Shown here: positions 8,941 through 17,601 of the stretch, piece by piece
Numbering within the stretch: position 1 is the first letter of the stretch
Layout: each line of letters opens with the position of its first letter
Assembly (NCBI GenBank): GCA_964483325.1
Contig: CAZAAW010000013.1
Location: 1-64,000, forward strand
Reading direction: 5' to 3'
DNA from: CAZAAW01 sp964483325
Lineage (GTDB): Bacteria > Pseudomonadota > Alphaproteobacteria > Rhizobiales > Kaistiaceae
DNA length: 64,000 nucleotides
Translations under genes and position numbers: made by a program
The notes under the pieces: generated by a model
The model's database searches: none
What the model was told of the DNA's origin: nothing
The model's input: the letters and a program-made list of their open reading frames with translations, nothing else

Positions 8941-10890
8941 ATGCATTTCAGGCTCCCCCTTGCGACCGCTGCCCTGGTGGTTGCCGGCTCTCTCCTGCCC
9001 GCCGCGCCGTCGCTGGCGGCAGAACCCGTCGAGGATGCGCTCAAGGCCTGGGTCGCCGCCATCGACGCCTCGCCGCAATTCGCCGCCAGCTACGGGACGC
9101 TCACCGTCGTCGGCGGCACAGCCGTCATGAGCGACCTGCGGATCACGGCGGAAGGCGGCCCGCCGATCCCGATCGAGGTCACCGCCGACACGCTGACGGT
9201 GGCCGGCTTCCGGCCGGGCCAGCCCGGCGGCTTCAGCGCCGACGATGTCGCCGTCGGCGTCATCCGCGCCACGCTCGGCCAGAGCACCACCACCTTCACC
9301 ACCTTCCGCCTGCGCGGGCTGACGGTGCCCGATTTCGCCAGCGTCAGCTTCGACCCGAACCAGCCTTTCACCTCGATCATGCGGTTCTACAAGCTGTTCC
9401 TGACGGCCAGCCTGGCGGAGGGCAGCATCGCCGACGTGACGACCGTCCAGACGATGGGGTCGGAGCAGAGCAGCGTCACCTATCGCAACCTCGCCCTTGC
9501 CGGGTTCAGCGGCGGCAAGATCGCCTCGATGACCGCCGGCCCGCTGTCGATGTCGGCGCCGTCGCGCGACGGGCTGATCCGCTTCGTCATCGACAAGCTG
9601 GAGAGCTACGACACCGATCTCGGCGTCTTCGTCCATGTCTACGATCCGGACGCCTATGCCGGCGGCCGCGGCGACATGCAGTGGCGCACGGCGATGCGCC
9701 TCGCCGCCTACCGTAACATGTCGATCGAGGCGCCGGGCGCCCGCATCACGCTGCACGACCTGGAGCTCAGCGACCTGCGCATGCGCCAGCCGCCGGCGCC
9801 GGTGATGCCCTATCTCGATTCCATCATGACCAATCCGGTCATGAGCCAGCGCCAGCAGGAGGAGCTGGCGGAGCGCTATGCGCTCGATCTTGTGGCCTCG
9901 ATGGGGATCGGCCGGTTCTCGCTGCGCGGCCTCGACGTCACGTCGAACGATTTCAACCGCTTCCATATCGGCGAGTTCGTCCTCGCCGACGCCTCGCTCG
10001 ACGGACTGGGCGAGATCGCTATCAACGATTTCGACCTGGCTGCCAATGGCGACGGGCCGATGCAGGGCCAGCGGGCAGCCATCGGCGACATCGTGTTCCC
10101 GCCGCTGGAGGCCATCCGCAGCGCCATGACGGCCGAAAGGGAAGGCCGCCAGGTCGACGCGATGGCGCTGATCCCGAAGCTGGGCTTCCTGGAAATCAAC
10201 GGCTTGCATCTGATCCGGCTGGACGAGGGACCGGCCGATATCGGCCGCCTGCTGCTGACCGGCAAGGGCCATGTCGGCCCCATCCCGACCGACGTCGAGA
10301 TGCAGATGCGCGGCTTCGAGGTGCCGGTGGCGCTGGCCGGCACCCGGCAAGGGTCAAGCCTTTCGGATCTCGGCTACACCACCATCAGGTTCGATTTCGG
10401 CTACCGGGTCGTCTGGAACGAGGCCGACAGCACGGTGCGGCTCGAGAACTTCAGCCTCGACCTCGCCGATATCGGATCGCTGCAGGGCGACCTGACGATC
10501 GGCGGCCTGACGCGCGCCATGCTGGAGCATCCGGAGACGCTGGCCGAGACGTCGCAGAACCTGCAATTCGTCGACGCCCGCTTCACGGTGAAGGACCAGT
10601 CGCTGCTCAGCCGGATCATCGGCGTCCAGGCGGCGCGCGCCGGCCAGACGCCGGAGGCGTTCCGCAAGCAGATCACCGACGCCCTGCCCTTCTTCCTCAT
10701 GGCGCTGCAGAATGCCGGCTTCCAGGCGAAGGTGGCGCCGGCGCTGCAATCCTTCCTGACGACGCCCGACTCGCTGACGATCGTCGCCAAGCCGCGGGAG
10801 CCGGTGTCGTTCTCCAGCCTCGTATCGACGATGGAGAGCGCCCCGCAGCGCCTGCCGGACCTGCTTTCCATCGAGGTGTCGGTGCCCTAG
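8941..10890 (+). CDS. secreted protein, tandem paralogue 2 (larger)
   Basis: A 649-aa secreted protein related to its upstream neighbour but nearly twice as long. The signal peptide is MHFRLPLATAALVVAGSLLPAAPSLA. I chose the ATG at 8941 because CGGAGG precedes it and the signal sequence starts there; a GTG at 8914 would add nine polar residues. The central region has repeated units (for example VEDALKAWVAAIDASPQFAASYGTLTVVGG and I..FDL(A/G).NGDG), suggesting internal duplication of a beta-rich module. Its C-terminal region matches the smaller paralogue. The role is unknown. Confidence 0.75.
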   Translation: MHFRLPLATAALVVAGSLLPAAPSLAAEPVEDALKAWVAAIDASPQFAASYGTLTVVGGTAVMSDLRITAEGGPPIPIEVTADTLTVAGFRPGQPGGFSADDVAVGVIRATLGQSTTTFTTFRLRGLTVPDFASVSFDPNQPFTSIMRFYKLFLTASLAEGSIADVTTVQTMGSEQSSVTYRNLALAGFSGGKIASMTAGPLSMSAPSRDGLIRFVIDKLESYDTDLGVFVHVYDPDAYAGGRGDMQWRTAMRLAAYRNMSIEAPGARITLHDLELSDLRMRQPPAPVMPYLDSIMTNPVMSQRQQEELAERYALDLVASMGIGRFSLRGLDVTSNDFNRFHIGEFVLADASLDGLGEIAINDFDLAANGDGPMQGQRAAIGDIVFPPLEAIRSAMTAEREGRQVDAMALIPKLGFLEINGLHLIRLDEGPADIGRLLLTGKGHVGPIPTDVEMQMRGFEVPVALAGTRQGSSLSDLGYTTIRFDFGYRVVWNEADSTVRLENFSLDLADIGSLQGDLTIGGLTRAMLEHPETLAETSQNLQFVDARFTVKDQSLLSRIIGVQAARAGQTPEAFRKQITDALPFFLMALQNAGFQAKVAPALQSFLTTPDSLTIVAKPREPVSFSSLVSTMESAPQRLPDLLSIEVSVP

Positions 10891-11001
10891 GGCCCCGGCA
10901 CCTCGCCGCAACGGCGGCGGGACGACGCGGCGCGCGTTCCGCCGTTGTTCCGCCGCAGGCGGCGTGCTAGGTCGCGCGGCATCCCACGCTGCGGAGTGAC
11001 C

Positions 11002-11676
11002 ATGACCCGCCCGATCCTCATCGCCCCCTCCATCCTGTCCGCCGATTTCGCCAAGCTCGGCGATGAAGTGCGCGCCGTGCTGGCGGCCGGCGCCGACTGG
11101 ATCCATGCCGACGTCATGGACGGCCATTACGTGCCGAACATCACCTTCGGCCCGCCGGTCGTGAAGGCGATCCGGCCGCACACCTCGGCCGTGCTCGACG
11201 TGCATCTGATGATCGCACCGGTCGATCCCTATATCGCCGCCTTCGCCGATGCCGGCGCCGACTACATCACCGTCCATGTCGAGGCCGGGCCGCATCTCCA
11301 CCGCACGCTGCAAGCGATCAAGAAGCTCGGCGTCAAGGCCGGCGTGACGATGAACCCGAGCACGCCGGAAAGCGCCATCGCCTATGTCACCGACCTCGTC
11401 GACCTGGTGCTGGTGATGAGCGTCAATCCCGGCTTCGGCGGCCAGGCCTTCATCCCGTCGGCCGTCGACAAGGTGGCGCGCATCCGCGACATGGTGCCGG
11501 CCGACGTCCTTATCGAGGTCGACGGCGGCGTCACGCCGGAGACGGCCCCCGCCCTGGTGCGGGCCGGCGCCGACGTCCTCGTCGCCGGCTCGGCCGTCTT
11601 CAAGGGCGGCACCGAGGACGCCTACCGGCAGAACATCGCCGCCATCCGCGAGGCGGTCACCACCATCGCCGTCTGA
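11002..11676 (+). CDS. rpe: ribulose-phosphate 3-epimerase
   Basis: A 224-aa TIM-barrel enzyme that interconverts ribulose-5-phosphate and xylulose-5-phosphate in the pentose phosphate or Calvin cycle. Family marks: IAPSILSADFAKL at the start, HADVMDGHYVPNITFGP, VHLMIAPVDPYI, the SVNPGFGGQAFIP signature and the phosphate-binding VDGGVTPE...AGADVLVAGSAVFKG. Length is standard. Its GGAG ribosome-binding site lies just before the ATG. The next gene, purB, follows after 69 bp on the same strand. Confidence 0.97.
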   Translation: MTRPILIAPSILSADFAKLGDEVRAVLAAGADWIHADVMDGHYVPNITFGPPVVKAIRPHTSAVLDVHLMIAPVDPYIAAFADAGADYITVHVEAGPHLHRTLQAIKKLGVKAGVTMNPSTPESAIAYVTDLVDLVLVMSVNPGFGGQAFIPSAVDKVARIRDMVPADVLIEVDGGVTPETAPALVRAGADVLVAGSAVFKGGTEDAYRQNIAAIREAVTTIAV

Positions 11677-11745
11677 CCGCGGCTGCCGGCCGGCGCCGGC
11701 GCCGGCCGCCTTCCGTCCGCCGAGAGTTCGCCCGAGAGTTCGCCG

Positions 11746-13056
11746 ATGATCCCGCGCTATTCCCGCCCCGAGATGACCGCCATCTGGTCGCCGGAGGCGC
11801 GCTTCCGCATCTGGTTCGAGATCGAGGCGCATGCGCTCGATGCGATGGTCGGGCTCGGCGTCGTCCCGGCCGAGGCGGCCCGCACGGTGTGGGAGAAGGG
11901 CCGCAACGCCACGTTCGACGTCGACCGCATCGACGCCATAGAGCGCGAGGTGAAGCATGACGTCATCGCCTTCCTCACCCATCTGGCGGAGATCGTCGGA
12001 CCGGAGGCGCGGTTCGTCCATCAGGGCCTGACCTCGTCGGACATCCTCGACACCGCCTTCAGCATCCAGCTGGTGCGTGCCGCCGATCTCCTGCTGGCCG
12101 ATCTCGACCAGCTGCTGGCGGCGCTGAAGCGTCGCGCCTTCGAGCACCGGAATACGGTCACCATCGGCCGCAGCCACGGCATCCATGCCGAGCCGACGAC
12201 CTTCGGCCTCAAGCTGGCGCAGGCCTATGCCGAGTTCGGCCGGGCGCGGACGCGCCTCGTGGCGGCCCGCGAGGAGGTGCGCGTCTGCGCGCTCTCCGGC
12301 GCCGTCGGGACCTTCGCCAATGTCGATCCCGCCGTCGAGGCGCATGTCGCCGAGGCGCTCGGCCTCCGCCAGGAGCCGATCTCGACGCAGGTCATCCCGC
12401 GCGACCGCCACGCCATGTATTTCGCCACGCTGGCGGTAGTCGCCTCGTCGGTCGAGCGGCTGGCGACCGAGATCCGCCACCTGCAGCGCACCGAGGTCTT
12501 GGAGGCGGAGGAGTATTTCTCGCCCGGCCAGAAGGGCTCCTCGGCCATGCCGCACAAGCGCAACCCGGTGCTGAGCGAGAACCTCACCGGCCTGGCGCGG
12601 CTCGTCCGCGGCATGGCGATCCCGGCACTGGAGGATGTCGCGCTGTGGCACGAGCGCGACATCTCGCATTCCTCGGTCGAACGCATGATCGGCCCCGACG
12701 CCACGGTGACGCTCGACTTCGCCCTCGTCCGGCTCACCGGCGTCATCGACCGGCTGGTGGTCTATCCGGAGAACATGCGCCGCAATCTCGACCGGCTCGG
12801 CGGCCTGGTGCACTCACAGCGGGTGCTGCTGGCCCTCACCCAGGCCGGCCTGTCGCGCGAGGAGGCCTATTCCGTCGTCCAGCGCAACGCCATGCGGGTG
12901 TGGAACGGCGAGGGCGACTTCCTGACCTTCCTCAAGGCCGACCCCGATGTCGCCGGGCGGGTTCCCGCCGCCGAACTCGCGGCGCTGTTCGATCTCGGCT
13001 ACCACCTCAAGCATGTCGACACGCTCTTCGCCCGCGTCTTCGATGCCGCAGTTTGA
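11746..13056 (+). CDS. purB: adenylosuccinate lyase
   Basis: A 436-aa member of the fumarase/aspartase superfamily. It cleaves SAICAR to AICAR and adenylosuccinate to AMP in purine synthesis. It starts MIPRYSRPEMTAIWSPE, as in most alphaproteobacterial PurB. It carries the superfamily signature SSAMPHKRNPVLSEN (about residue 265), the TSSDILDT substrate-binding loop and GRSHGIHAEPTTFG. Length is typical. The other purine genes in the window are purC/purS near 22 kb and purQ/purL near 29 kb. Confidence 0.97.
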   Translation: MIPRYSRPEMTAIWSPEARFRIWFEIEAHALDAMVGLGVVPAEAARTVWEKGRNATFDVDRIDAIEREVKHDVIAFLTHLAEIVGPEARFVHQGLTSSDILDTAFSIQLVRAADLLLADLDQLLAALKRRAFEHRNTVTIGRSHGIHAEPTTFGLKLAQAYAEFGRARTRLVAAREEVRVCALSGAVGTFANVDPAVEAHVAEALGLRQEPISTQVIPRDRHAMYFATLAVVASSVERLATEIRHLQRTEVLEAEEYFSPGQKGSSAMPHKRNPVLSENLTGLARLVRGMAIPALEDVALWHERDISHSSVERMIGPDATVTLDFALVRLTGVIDRLVVYPENMRRNLDRLGGLVHSQRVLLALTQAGLSREEAYSVVQRNAMRVWNGEGDFLTFLKADPDVAGRVPAAELAALFDLGYHLKHVDTLFARVFDAAV

Positions 13057-13174
13057 CGCATAAGGAACAATTCCGCCTCCAGGTCATTGCTTAGGCGTAA
13101 CATTGCTGACGAAAGATCGGCTTCACGTCAGGCATAAAGCCGCCGGCTTGCGGCGGCCATCTGGAGGAAACCCC

Positions 13175-13585
13175 ATGCGTACGCTGCCTCTTCTTGCCGC
13201 AATGATCTTTACCGCCGGCTCGGCCTGGTCCGGGCTCGCCCTCGCCCAGGATGCCGCCGGTGCCCAGACGCCCGACATGGCGACGCTCGACCCGGACAAT
13301 GACGGTTCGGTCGATCTCGACGAGGCCCACAACGCCGCCAATGCGCTGTGGCTGAAGCTCAATCCGGACGGCGACGAGACGCTGGAGGGCGACGAGCTGA
13401 CCGGCCGCCTCGATCCGGCCGACGCGCAGGTCAATCCGGACGGCGACCAGACAATCGAGATGGACGAGTGGATGGCGGTCGTCGACGCCCGCTTCAAGGC
13501 CGCCGACGCCAATGGCGACGATGTCGTCGATACGGCCGAGTTCGGCAGCGAGGCCGGCCAGTCGCTGCTGAAGCTTCTGCAGTAG
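13175..13585 (+). CDS. lanM: lanmodulin-like periplasmic EF-hand protein
   Basis: A 136-aa protein with a signal peptide (cleavage near LALA-QD) and four 12-residue EF loops at 39-50, 63-74, 87-98 and 111-122. The loops are 24 residues apart, leaving only 12-residue linkers. Loops 1-3 have Pro at position 2 (DPDNDGSVDLDE, NPDGDETLEGDE, NPDGDQTIEMDE); loop 4 is DANGDDVVDTAE. Short linkers, Pro2 and the flanking segments (ELTGRL, AVVDARFKAA, SEAGQSLLKLL) match lanmodulin, the picomolar lanthanide binder of Methylobacterium (ELKGRV, AAVEAQFKAA, SPAGSALVNLI). Differences: Glu at position 9 in loops 2-3, Asn at position 1 in loops 2-3, and Ala at position 2 in loop 4. TGGAGGAAA precedes the ATG. 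It converges on a TonB operon. An ordinary calcium EF-hand protein is the alternative. Confidence 0.82.
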   Translation: MRTLPLLAAMIFTAGSAWSGLALAQDAAGAQTPDMATLDPDNDGSVDLDEAHNAANALWLKLNPDGDETLEGDELTGRLDPADAQVNPDGDQTIEMDEWMAVVDARFKAADANGDDVVDTAEFGSEAGQSLLKLLQ

Positions 13586-13601
13586 GCTTGCGCCGCCTTC
13601 T

Positions 13602-13630
13602 AACGCGGGTTCCGGTCCGGAGCCCGCGTT
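13602..13630. terminator. bidirectional terminator hairpin between lanM and exbD
   Basis: A near-perfect 14-bp inverted repeat (AACGCGGGTTCCGG / CCGGAGCCCGCGTT) fills the 43-bp space between the two convergent genes and overlaps the exbD stop codon. It probably ends transcription from both sides. Confidence 0.6.
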
Positions 13631-14057
13631 ACGGCGCCTCGAGCGCCACCAGCGAGATCTTGCCGTAGCCGGCGTCGCGGACGAGGTTCATGATCCGCAT
13701 GACCTCGCCATATTCCACGGTCTTGTCGGCCAGCAGGAAGATCGGCCGGTCCTTGTTGCCGTCCGTCTCCTGATCGAGCGCGGCGGGGATCTGGCCGCTG
13801 ACGAAGGACTTGCCGCCCAGCGCCAGCGACAGGTCGCGGCGCAGCGTCAGAATTGTCGGCTTGTCCGGCCGCGGCTGCGCCTGGGCATTGGCCTGCGGCA
13901 GGTTGACCGGGACGTCGACCGTCGCCAGCGGCGCCGCCACCATGAAGATGATCAGCAGCACCAGCATCACGTCGATCATCGGCGTGACGTTGATGTCGTG
14001 CGATTCGGCGAGATCGTCGTCTTCGCCGCCGCCATTGCCGCCGAGCTTGACCGCCAT
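13629..14057 (-). CDS. exbD: ExbD/TolR-type energy-transducing protein
   Basis: A 142-aa inner-membrane protein with one N-terminal membrane segment (INVTPMIDVMLVLLIIFMVAAP) whose Asp is the proton-pathway residue of ExbD/TolR. A periplasmic domain follows (LPQANAQAQPRPDKPTILTL...YGEVMRIMNLVRDAGYGKISLV). With ExbB it forms the motor that drives TonB. It starts 9 bp after exbB stops and is the last gene of the TonB operon. Confidence 0.95.
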   Translation of the reverse strand: MAVKLGGNGGGEDDDLAESHDINVTPMIDVMLVLLIIFMVAAPLATVDVPVNLPQANAQAQPRPDKPTILTLRRDLSLALGGKSFVSGQIPAALDQETDGNKDRPIFLLADKTVEYGEVMRIMNLVRDAGYGKISLVALEAP

Positions 14058-14066
14058 CGCCGCCTC

Positions 14067-15197
14067 CTACTGCGCCGCTTCGGCGAAGTGGTGGCCGCGC
14101 CGGTCGAGGTCGCGGCCGACGATGCGCAGCACCTCCGCGGCGGTATCGCCGAGCTCGGCCCGGTAGCCGGAGATCCAGCGGGTGAAGACGTTGTAGATCA
14201 CCACCGCCGGGATGGCGGCGACGAGGCCGATGCCGGTTGCCAGCAGCGCCTCGGCGATGCCCGGGGCGACGATGGCGAGATTGGTCGTCTGCGCCTGCGA
14301 AATGCCGATGAAGCTGTTCATGATGCCCCAGACGGTGCCGAACAGGCCGACGAAGGGCGCCACCGAGCCGATGGTGGCGACGATGCCGATGCTGCTCGCC
14401 ATGGACCGCCCGGAGCGGGCAAGCACCCGCTCCAGCCGCGAGCCGACGCGCTCCTTGATGCCGTCGGCCGGCATGCCTGCCGACAGGTTCATCTCCGTCG
14501 CCGCCTCGCTGATCAGCGACGCCGCGGCGCCGCGCGCCTTGACGTAGCGCTGCGCCTCGTCCAGCGACCGCGCCGCCCGCAGGCTCTCGCGCGCCTTGCG
14601 CACCGAGGCGCGCGCCCCGGCGACCTGCAGCCCCTTGGCGACGAAGATCGTCCAGGTCAGCACCGAGGCGAGCAGCAGCCCGAGCATCACCGTCTTCACG
14701 ATGATGTCGGCATTGTTGAACATGCCCAGGACCGTGAAGTCGCGCGGCAGGGTGGTCGGATCGATGACCGAGACGTCCTCGCCCGCCTCGCCGGCGTCCA
14801 GCGCCGGCGGCGTCCCGTCGGGGGCAGGCTCTTCTGCCGCAGGTTCTTCCGCAGCAGGTTCTTCGGCTGCGGGCTGTTCTCCCGCCGGCGCCTGCGCGGC
14901 TGGGGCTTGCGCGGCTGGTGCTGGCGCGGCGGGCTCCTGCGACGGTTCCGCCTCTATGGCCGGGGCAGCATTGCCGGGCTCGGCGCCGATCGCCGGGCTT
15001 TCCTCGCTGGCAGGCGGCGGGGCCGGCTGTGCCTGGACGACGGGTGCTGCCGTCGATGCCAGCAGGAGGCCCGCCATGGCGATGCCGAGGAGCCGGCGCG
15101 CCAGGCGGCCGATGCCCCCTTCCCGTCTGCCCGCTGGCCGAGCGGCCGGACACGGCATGGGAGCCGCGGACCGGACGCGGGGGCGATCAACCGTCAT
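14067..15197 (-). CDS. exbB: ExbB/TolQ/MotA-type proton channel with long N-terminal extension
   Basis: A 376-aa ExbB. The first ~135 residues comprise a signal/anchor (LLGIAMAGLLLASTAAPVVQA) and a Pro/Ala/Glu-rich periplasmic tract with four EEPA repeats, a feature of the longer ExbB class. The MotA/TolQ/ExbB domain follows, with three membrane segments (VKTVMLGLLLASVLTWTIFV; IGIVATIGSVAPFVGLFGTVWGIM; EALLATGIGLVAAIPAVVIY) and the conserved FVGLFGTVWGI motif. It assembles with ExbD (next gene) and TonB (previous gene, 52 bp upstream). The repeats in the extension echo those in TonB. Confidence 0.95.
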   Translation of the reverse strand: MTVDRPRVRSAAPMPCPAARPAGRREGGIGRLARRLLGIAMAGLLLASTAAPVVQAQPAPPPASEESPAIGAEPGNAAPAIEAEPSQEPAAPAPAAQAPAAQAPAGEQPAAEEPAAEEPAAEEPAPDGTPPALDAGEAGEDVSVIDPTTLPRDFTVLGMFNNADIIVKTVMLGLLLASVLTWTIFVAKGLQVAGARASVRKARESLRAARSLDEAQRYVKARGAAASLISEAATEMNLSAGMPADGIKERVGSRLERVLARSGRSMASSIGIVATIGSVAPFVGLFGTVWGIMNSFIGISQAQTTNLAIVAPGIAEALLATGIGLVAAIPAVVIYNVFTRWISGYRAELGDTAAEVLRIVGRDLDRRGHHFAEAAQ

Positions 15198-15249
15198 AAA
15201 CTGCTCTCCTTGGTCATCATTTACCGCACATCGCTGGCATTGCCCATTG

Positions 15250-16914
15250 CTACCGGCGTCTCAGCTGGATCGGCACGCTGAAGGTCATCGACTGTCCGGA
15301 CGGCGTCGGCCCGAACGAGCCGGCGCTGCGCACGCTGTTGACCGCCACGTCGTCGATGATGCCGTTGCCCGAGCTCGACGTCAGGCGGACGCTTGTGACA
15401 TTGCCGGCGGCATTGACGGTGAAGGTCACCGTCGCCCGGCCTGACACCCGGCTGGCGGCGCTGCGGCCGAGGCGCTGCGCCGCCGACACCACGCGCCGGC
15501 GGACGCTGTTCGTGTAGCCGGCATCGGACTGCCCGCGGGCGCGCGCCGCGGCCTGCGCCTGCGCTGCCGATTGCCGCTGCGGGTTGGCGCCTTCGCGCTG
15601 GGCACCCTGGGCGGCCGGACGCTCGCGACGCGGCGCCGGACGCTCGCGCCGCGGCGCGGCGCGCTCCTGCCGCTCGGCCGTCTCCTGCCGCGGGCGGCGC
15701 GGCCGCTCGGGCTCCTGCCGTTCCGGCTGGCGCTCGGCGCGCTGGCGCGGCTGGTTGTCCTCCGGACGCGGCGGCCGCGGCTCCGGGATCGGCACCGCCT
15801 CCACATCCGGCTCGGCCTCCAGCTCCTGCGGCTCAGCGACCGGCGGCACCGGCTCCACCGCCGTCTCGGGACGCACCTCCACCGGTTCCGTCGGCTCGAT
15901 GGCGGCGATCTGCGTCTGCGGTTCGGCGGGCTCGACGGGCGTGGCCTCCGGCTCGACCGGCTCCACCGGCGCAACCTCCGGCTCGACGGTCTCCGGCGGC
16001 GGCGTCTCCTCGACCTCGGCCGGCGGCGGCGGGGTCGCCGCCACCGTCACCTCCGGCGTCGCCGGGGCGGCGGGCGGCGGTTCCTCCGCAATGACATCGG
16101 GCGGCGGCGGCGCGGCCTGCAGCTCCGGCGGCGGCGTTGCCTCGACGGCCTCAGGCGTCTGTGGCGGCTGCACGGGCTCCGCCAGCTCCGGCCGGACTTC
16201 CTGCGGCGGCGTCTCCTCCGGCACGGTCTCCGGCGGTGGCGGCGGCGCCTCGTCCGGCGGCGGCGGCTGCACCACCTCGACCGGCGGCGGCTCGGCAGCG
16301 GCGACCTGCTGCTGCGGCTGCACCTCCTGCGGCGGCGGCTGCTGGGCCTCCGGCGGCGTTGGCTCCTGCGCCTCGGGCGGAGGCGGCGGCGGCTCAGTCT
16401 CCGGCGGCGGCGGTTCCTGCGCCTCGGGCGGAGGCGGCGGTTCCTGCGCGTCCGGCGGCGGCGGGGGCTCGGCCTCGTCAGGCGGCAGCGCCGCCAGCTC
16501 CTGCGGCGGCGGTGGTTCGGCCTCGTCGGGCGGCGGCGGCTCCGCCTCGTCCGGGGGCGGCGGTTCTGTCTCTTCCGGCGGCACCTCCTGCGCCTCGTCG
16601 GGCGGCGGCGGTTCGTCCGCTTCCGGCGGCGTCTCAGGCGTCAGCTCGGCGACCTGCTGCGGCGGCACCGGCTCGGTCCGCACCGGCTCCAGCGCCTGCG
16701 CGTCGCTCTCCGCTTCGATCGTCTCGGTGGCGCTGGCGTCGATATCGGGAAGCTGGATGACGGTGCCGGCGACCGCCTCGACGCTCTCGACATTCTCGCC
16801 GCTGTCGCCGGGCGGCGGCGGTTCCGGCTGCTTGTACAGGATCAGCGCCACCACGCTGCCGTGGAGGATCAGGGACAGAATGAACGCGATGCCCCAGAGC
16901 CTGGCTTTACGCAT
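15250..16914 (-). CDS. tonB: TonB protein with exceptionally long Pro/Glu-rich spacer
   Basis: A 554-aa TonB. Residues about 7-27 form the membrane anchor (WGIAFILSLILHGSVVALILY, with the conserved His). About 370 residues of PPPPDEAEPPPP-type repeats then span the periplasm. An Arg-rich linker follows, and the C-terminal TonB domain (about 455-554) has YTNSVRRRVVSAAQRL, ATVTFTVNAAGNVTSVRL and FSVPIQLRR. Ordinary TonB proteins have about 240-280 residues; the spacer here is far longer, which may matter for reach or stiffness. It is co-transcribed with exbB and exbD. Confidence 0.93.
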   Translation of the reverse strand: MRKARLWGIAFILSLILHGSVVALILYKQPEPPPPGDSGENVESVEAVAGTVIQLPDIDASATETIEAESDAQALEPVRTEPVPPQQVAELTPETPPEADEPPPPDEAQEVPPEETEPPPPDEAEPPPPDEAEPPPPQELAALPPDEAEPPPPPDAQEPPPPPEAQEPPPPETEPPPPPPEAQEPTPPEAQQPPPQEVQPQQQVAAAEPPPVEVVQPPPPDEAPPPPPETVPEETPPQEVRPELAEPVQPPQTPEAVEATPPPELQAAPPPPDVIAEEPPPAAPATPEVTVAATPPPPAEVEETPPPETVEPEVAPVEPVEPEATPVEPAEPQTQIAAIEPTEPVEVRPETAVEPVPPVAEPQELEAEPDVEAVPIPEPRPPRPEDNQPRQRAERQPERQEPERPRRPRQETAERQERAAPRRERPAPRRERPAAQGAQREGANPQRQSAAQAQAAARARGQSDAGYTNSVRRRVVSAAQRLGRSAASRVSGRATVTFTVNAAGNVTSVRLTSSSGNGIIDDVAVNSVRSAGSFGPTPSGQSMTFSVPIQLRRR

Positions 16915-17044
16915 TTACGATCCTGGTCGTCGGGCGCGCCCGGCGAGCGTTTCATGAGGCCAGCGAGCCCGGCCTGACGGCCGAGCTCGAAACGATCCCC
17001 CCGATGATGAACTGCGGCTCCGGCGCACCGCCGGAGCATTGTGC

Positions 17045-17476
17045 CTAGAGGTCGAGGGCGATGGCCGCCTTGCTCGACACCTTGAGCGCGTCCAGGCACG
17101 CCGGAGCGGTAAGCCCCTGCCCGGTGCACTCGGTCACGTCATTGACGAGCACCGACGACACATCGTCGCAAGCGACATTGGGCAGGAGAAACTGGCGGAC
17201 GCGGCTCTTGTCGTCGGTCAGGCGCCCGGTCTTCAGCGCCAGGATGCTCATGAAATGGGCATCCTTGTCGAAGAGGACAACCTCAATCGCCAGCTCGGAA
17301 ATCTCGACGCCCATCTGGTTGTGGGCCAGGAAGGTGAACCGGCAGGCCGTGTCGACCTGCGAGACGGCGTTCAGCTCCAGGCTCAGGCTACGCTCGCCAT
17401 TGTCCTGGGCCGCCGCCGGCAAGGCGACCGATGCCGCCGCCGCAAGGCCGGCGACAAGACTTAGAATTGGACGCAT
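17045..17476 (-). CDS. small secreted protein of the TonB operon
   Basis: A 143-aa protein with a signal peptide (MRPILSLVAGLAAAASVALPAAA). The mature part reads as a compact beta-sandwich: CRFTFLAHNQMGVEISELAIEVVLFDKDAHF, a KSRVRQF turn, then CDDVSSVLVNDVTECTG and a C-terminal strand, with four conserved-looking Cys. I know this pattern as an uncharacterised alphaproteobacterial family; function unknown. It sits between the receptor (125 bp) and tonB (130 bp), so it may be a periplasmic partner of the uptake system. Confidence 0.75.
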   Translation of the reverse strand: MRPILSLVAGLAAAASVALPAAAQDNGERSLSLELNAVSQVDTACRFTFLAHNQMGVEISELAIEVVLFDKDAHFMSILALKTGRLTDDKSRVRQFLLPNVACDDVSSVLVNDVTECTGQGLTAPACLDALKVSSKAAIALDL

Positions 17477-17601
17477 GTAAGATTTCCTTCCCGAAAAAGC
17501 GTTAGGGGAAGCACGGCGACATGCTTCCCCTACTCTTCTTGTATCACTGGCGGCGGCGTTACCTCAATGCGGCGACGCTGTCCAGTATCATAAGCGGTGC
17601 A

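Noticed and set aside
7705..10350. An 881-codon open frame opposite the secreted paralogues
   Set aside because: It covers both genes and the gap between them; composition is that of a complement of coding DNA.
15571..16977. Long Arg/Gly/Ser-rich frames opposite tonB
   Set aside because: Low-complexity complement of the Pro/Glu repeats; TonB anchor and C-terminal domain decide the coding strand.
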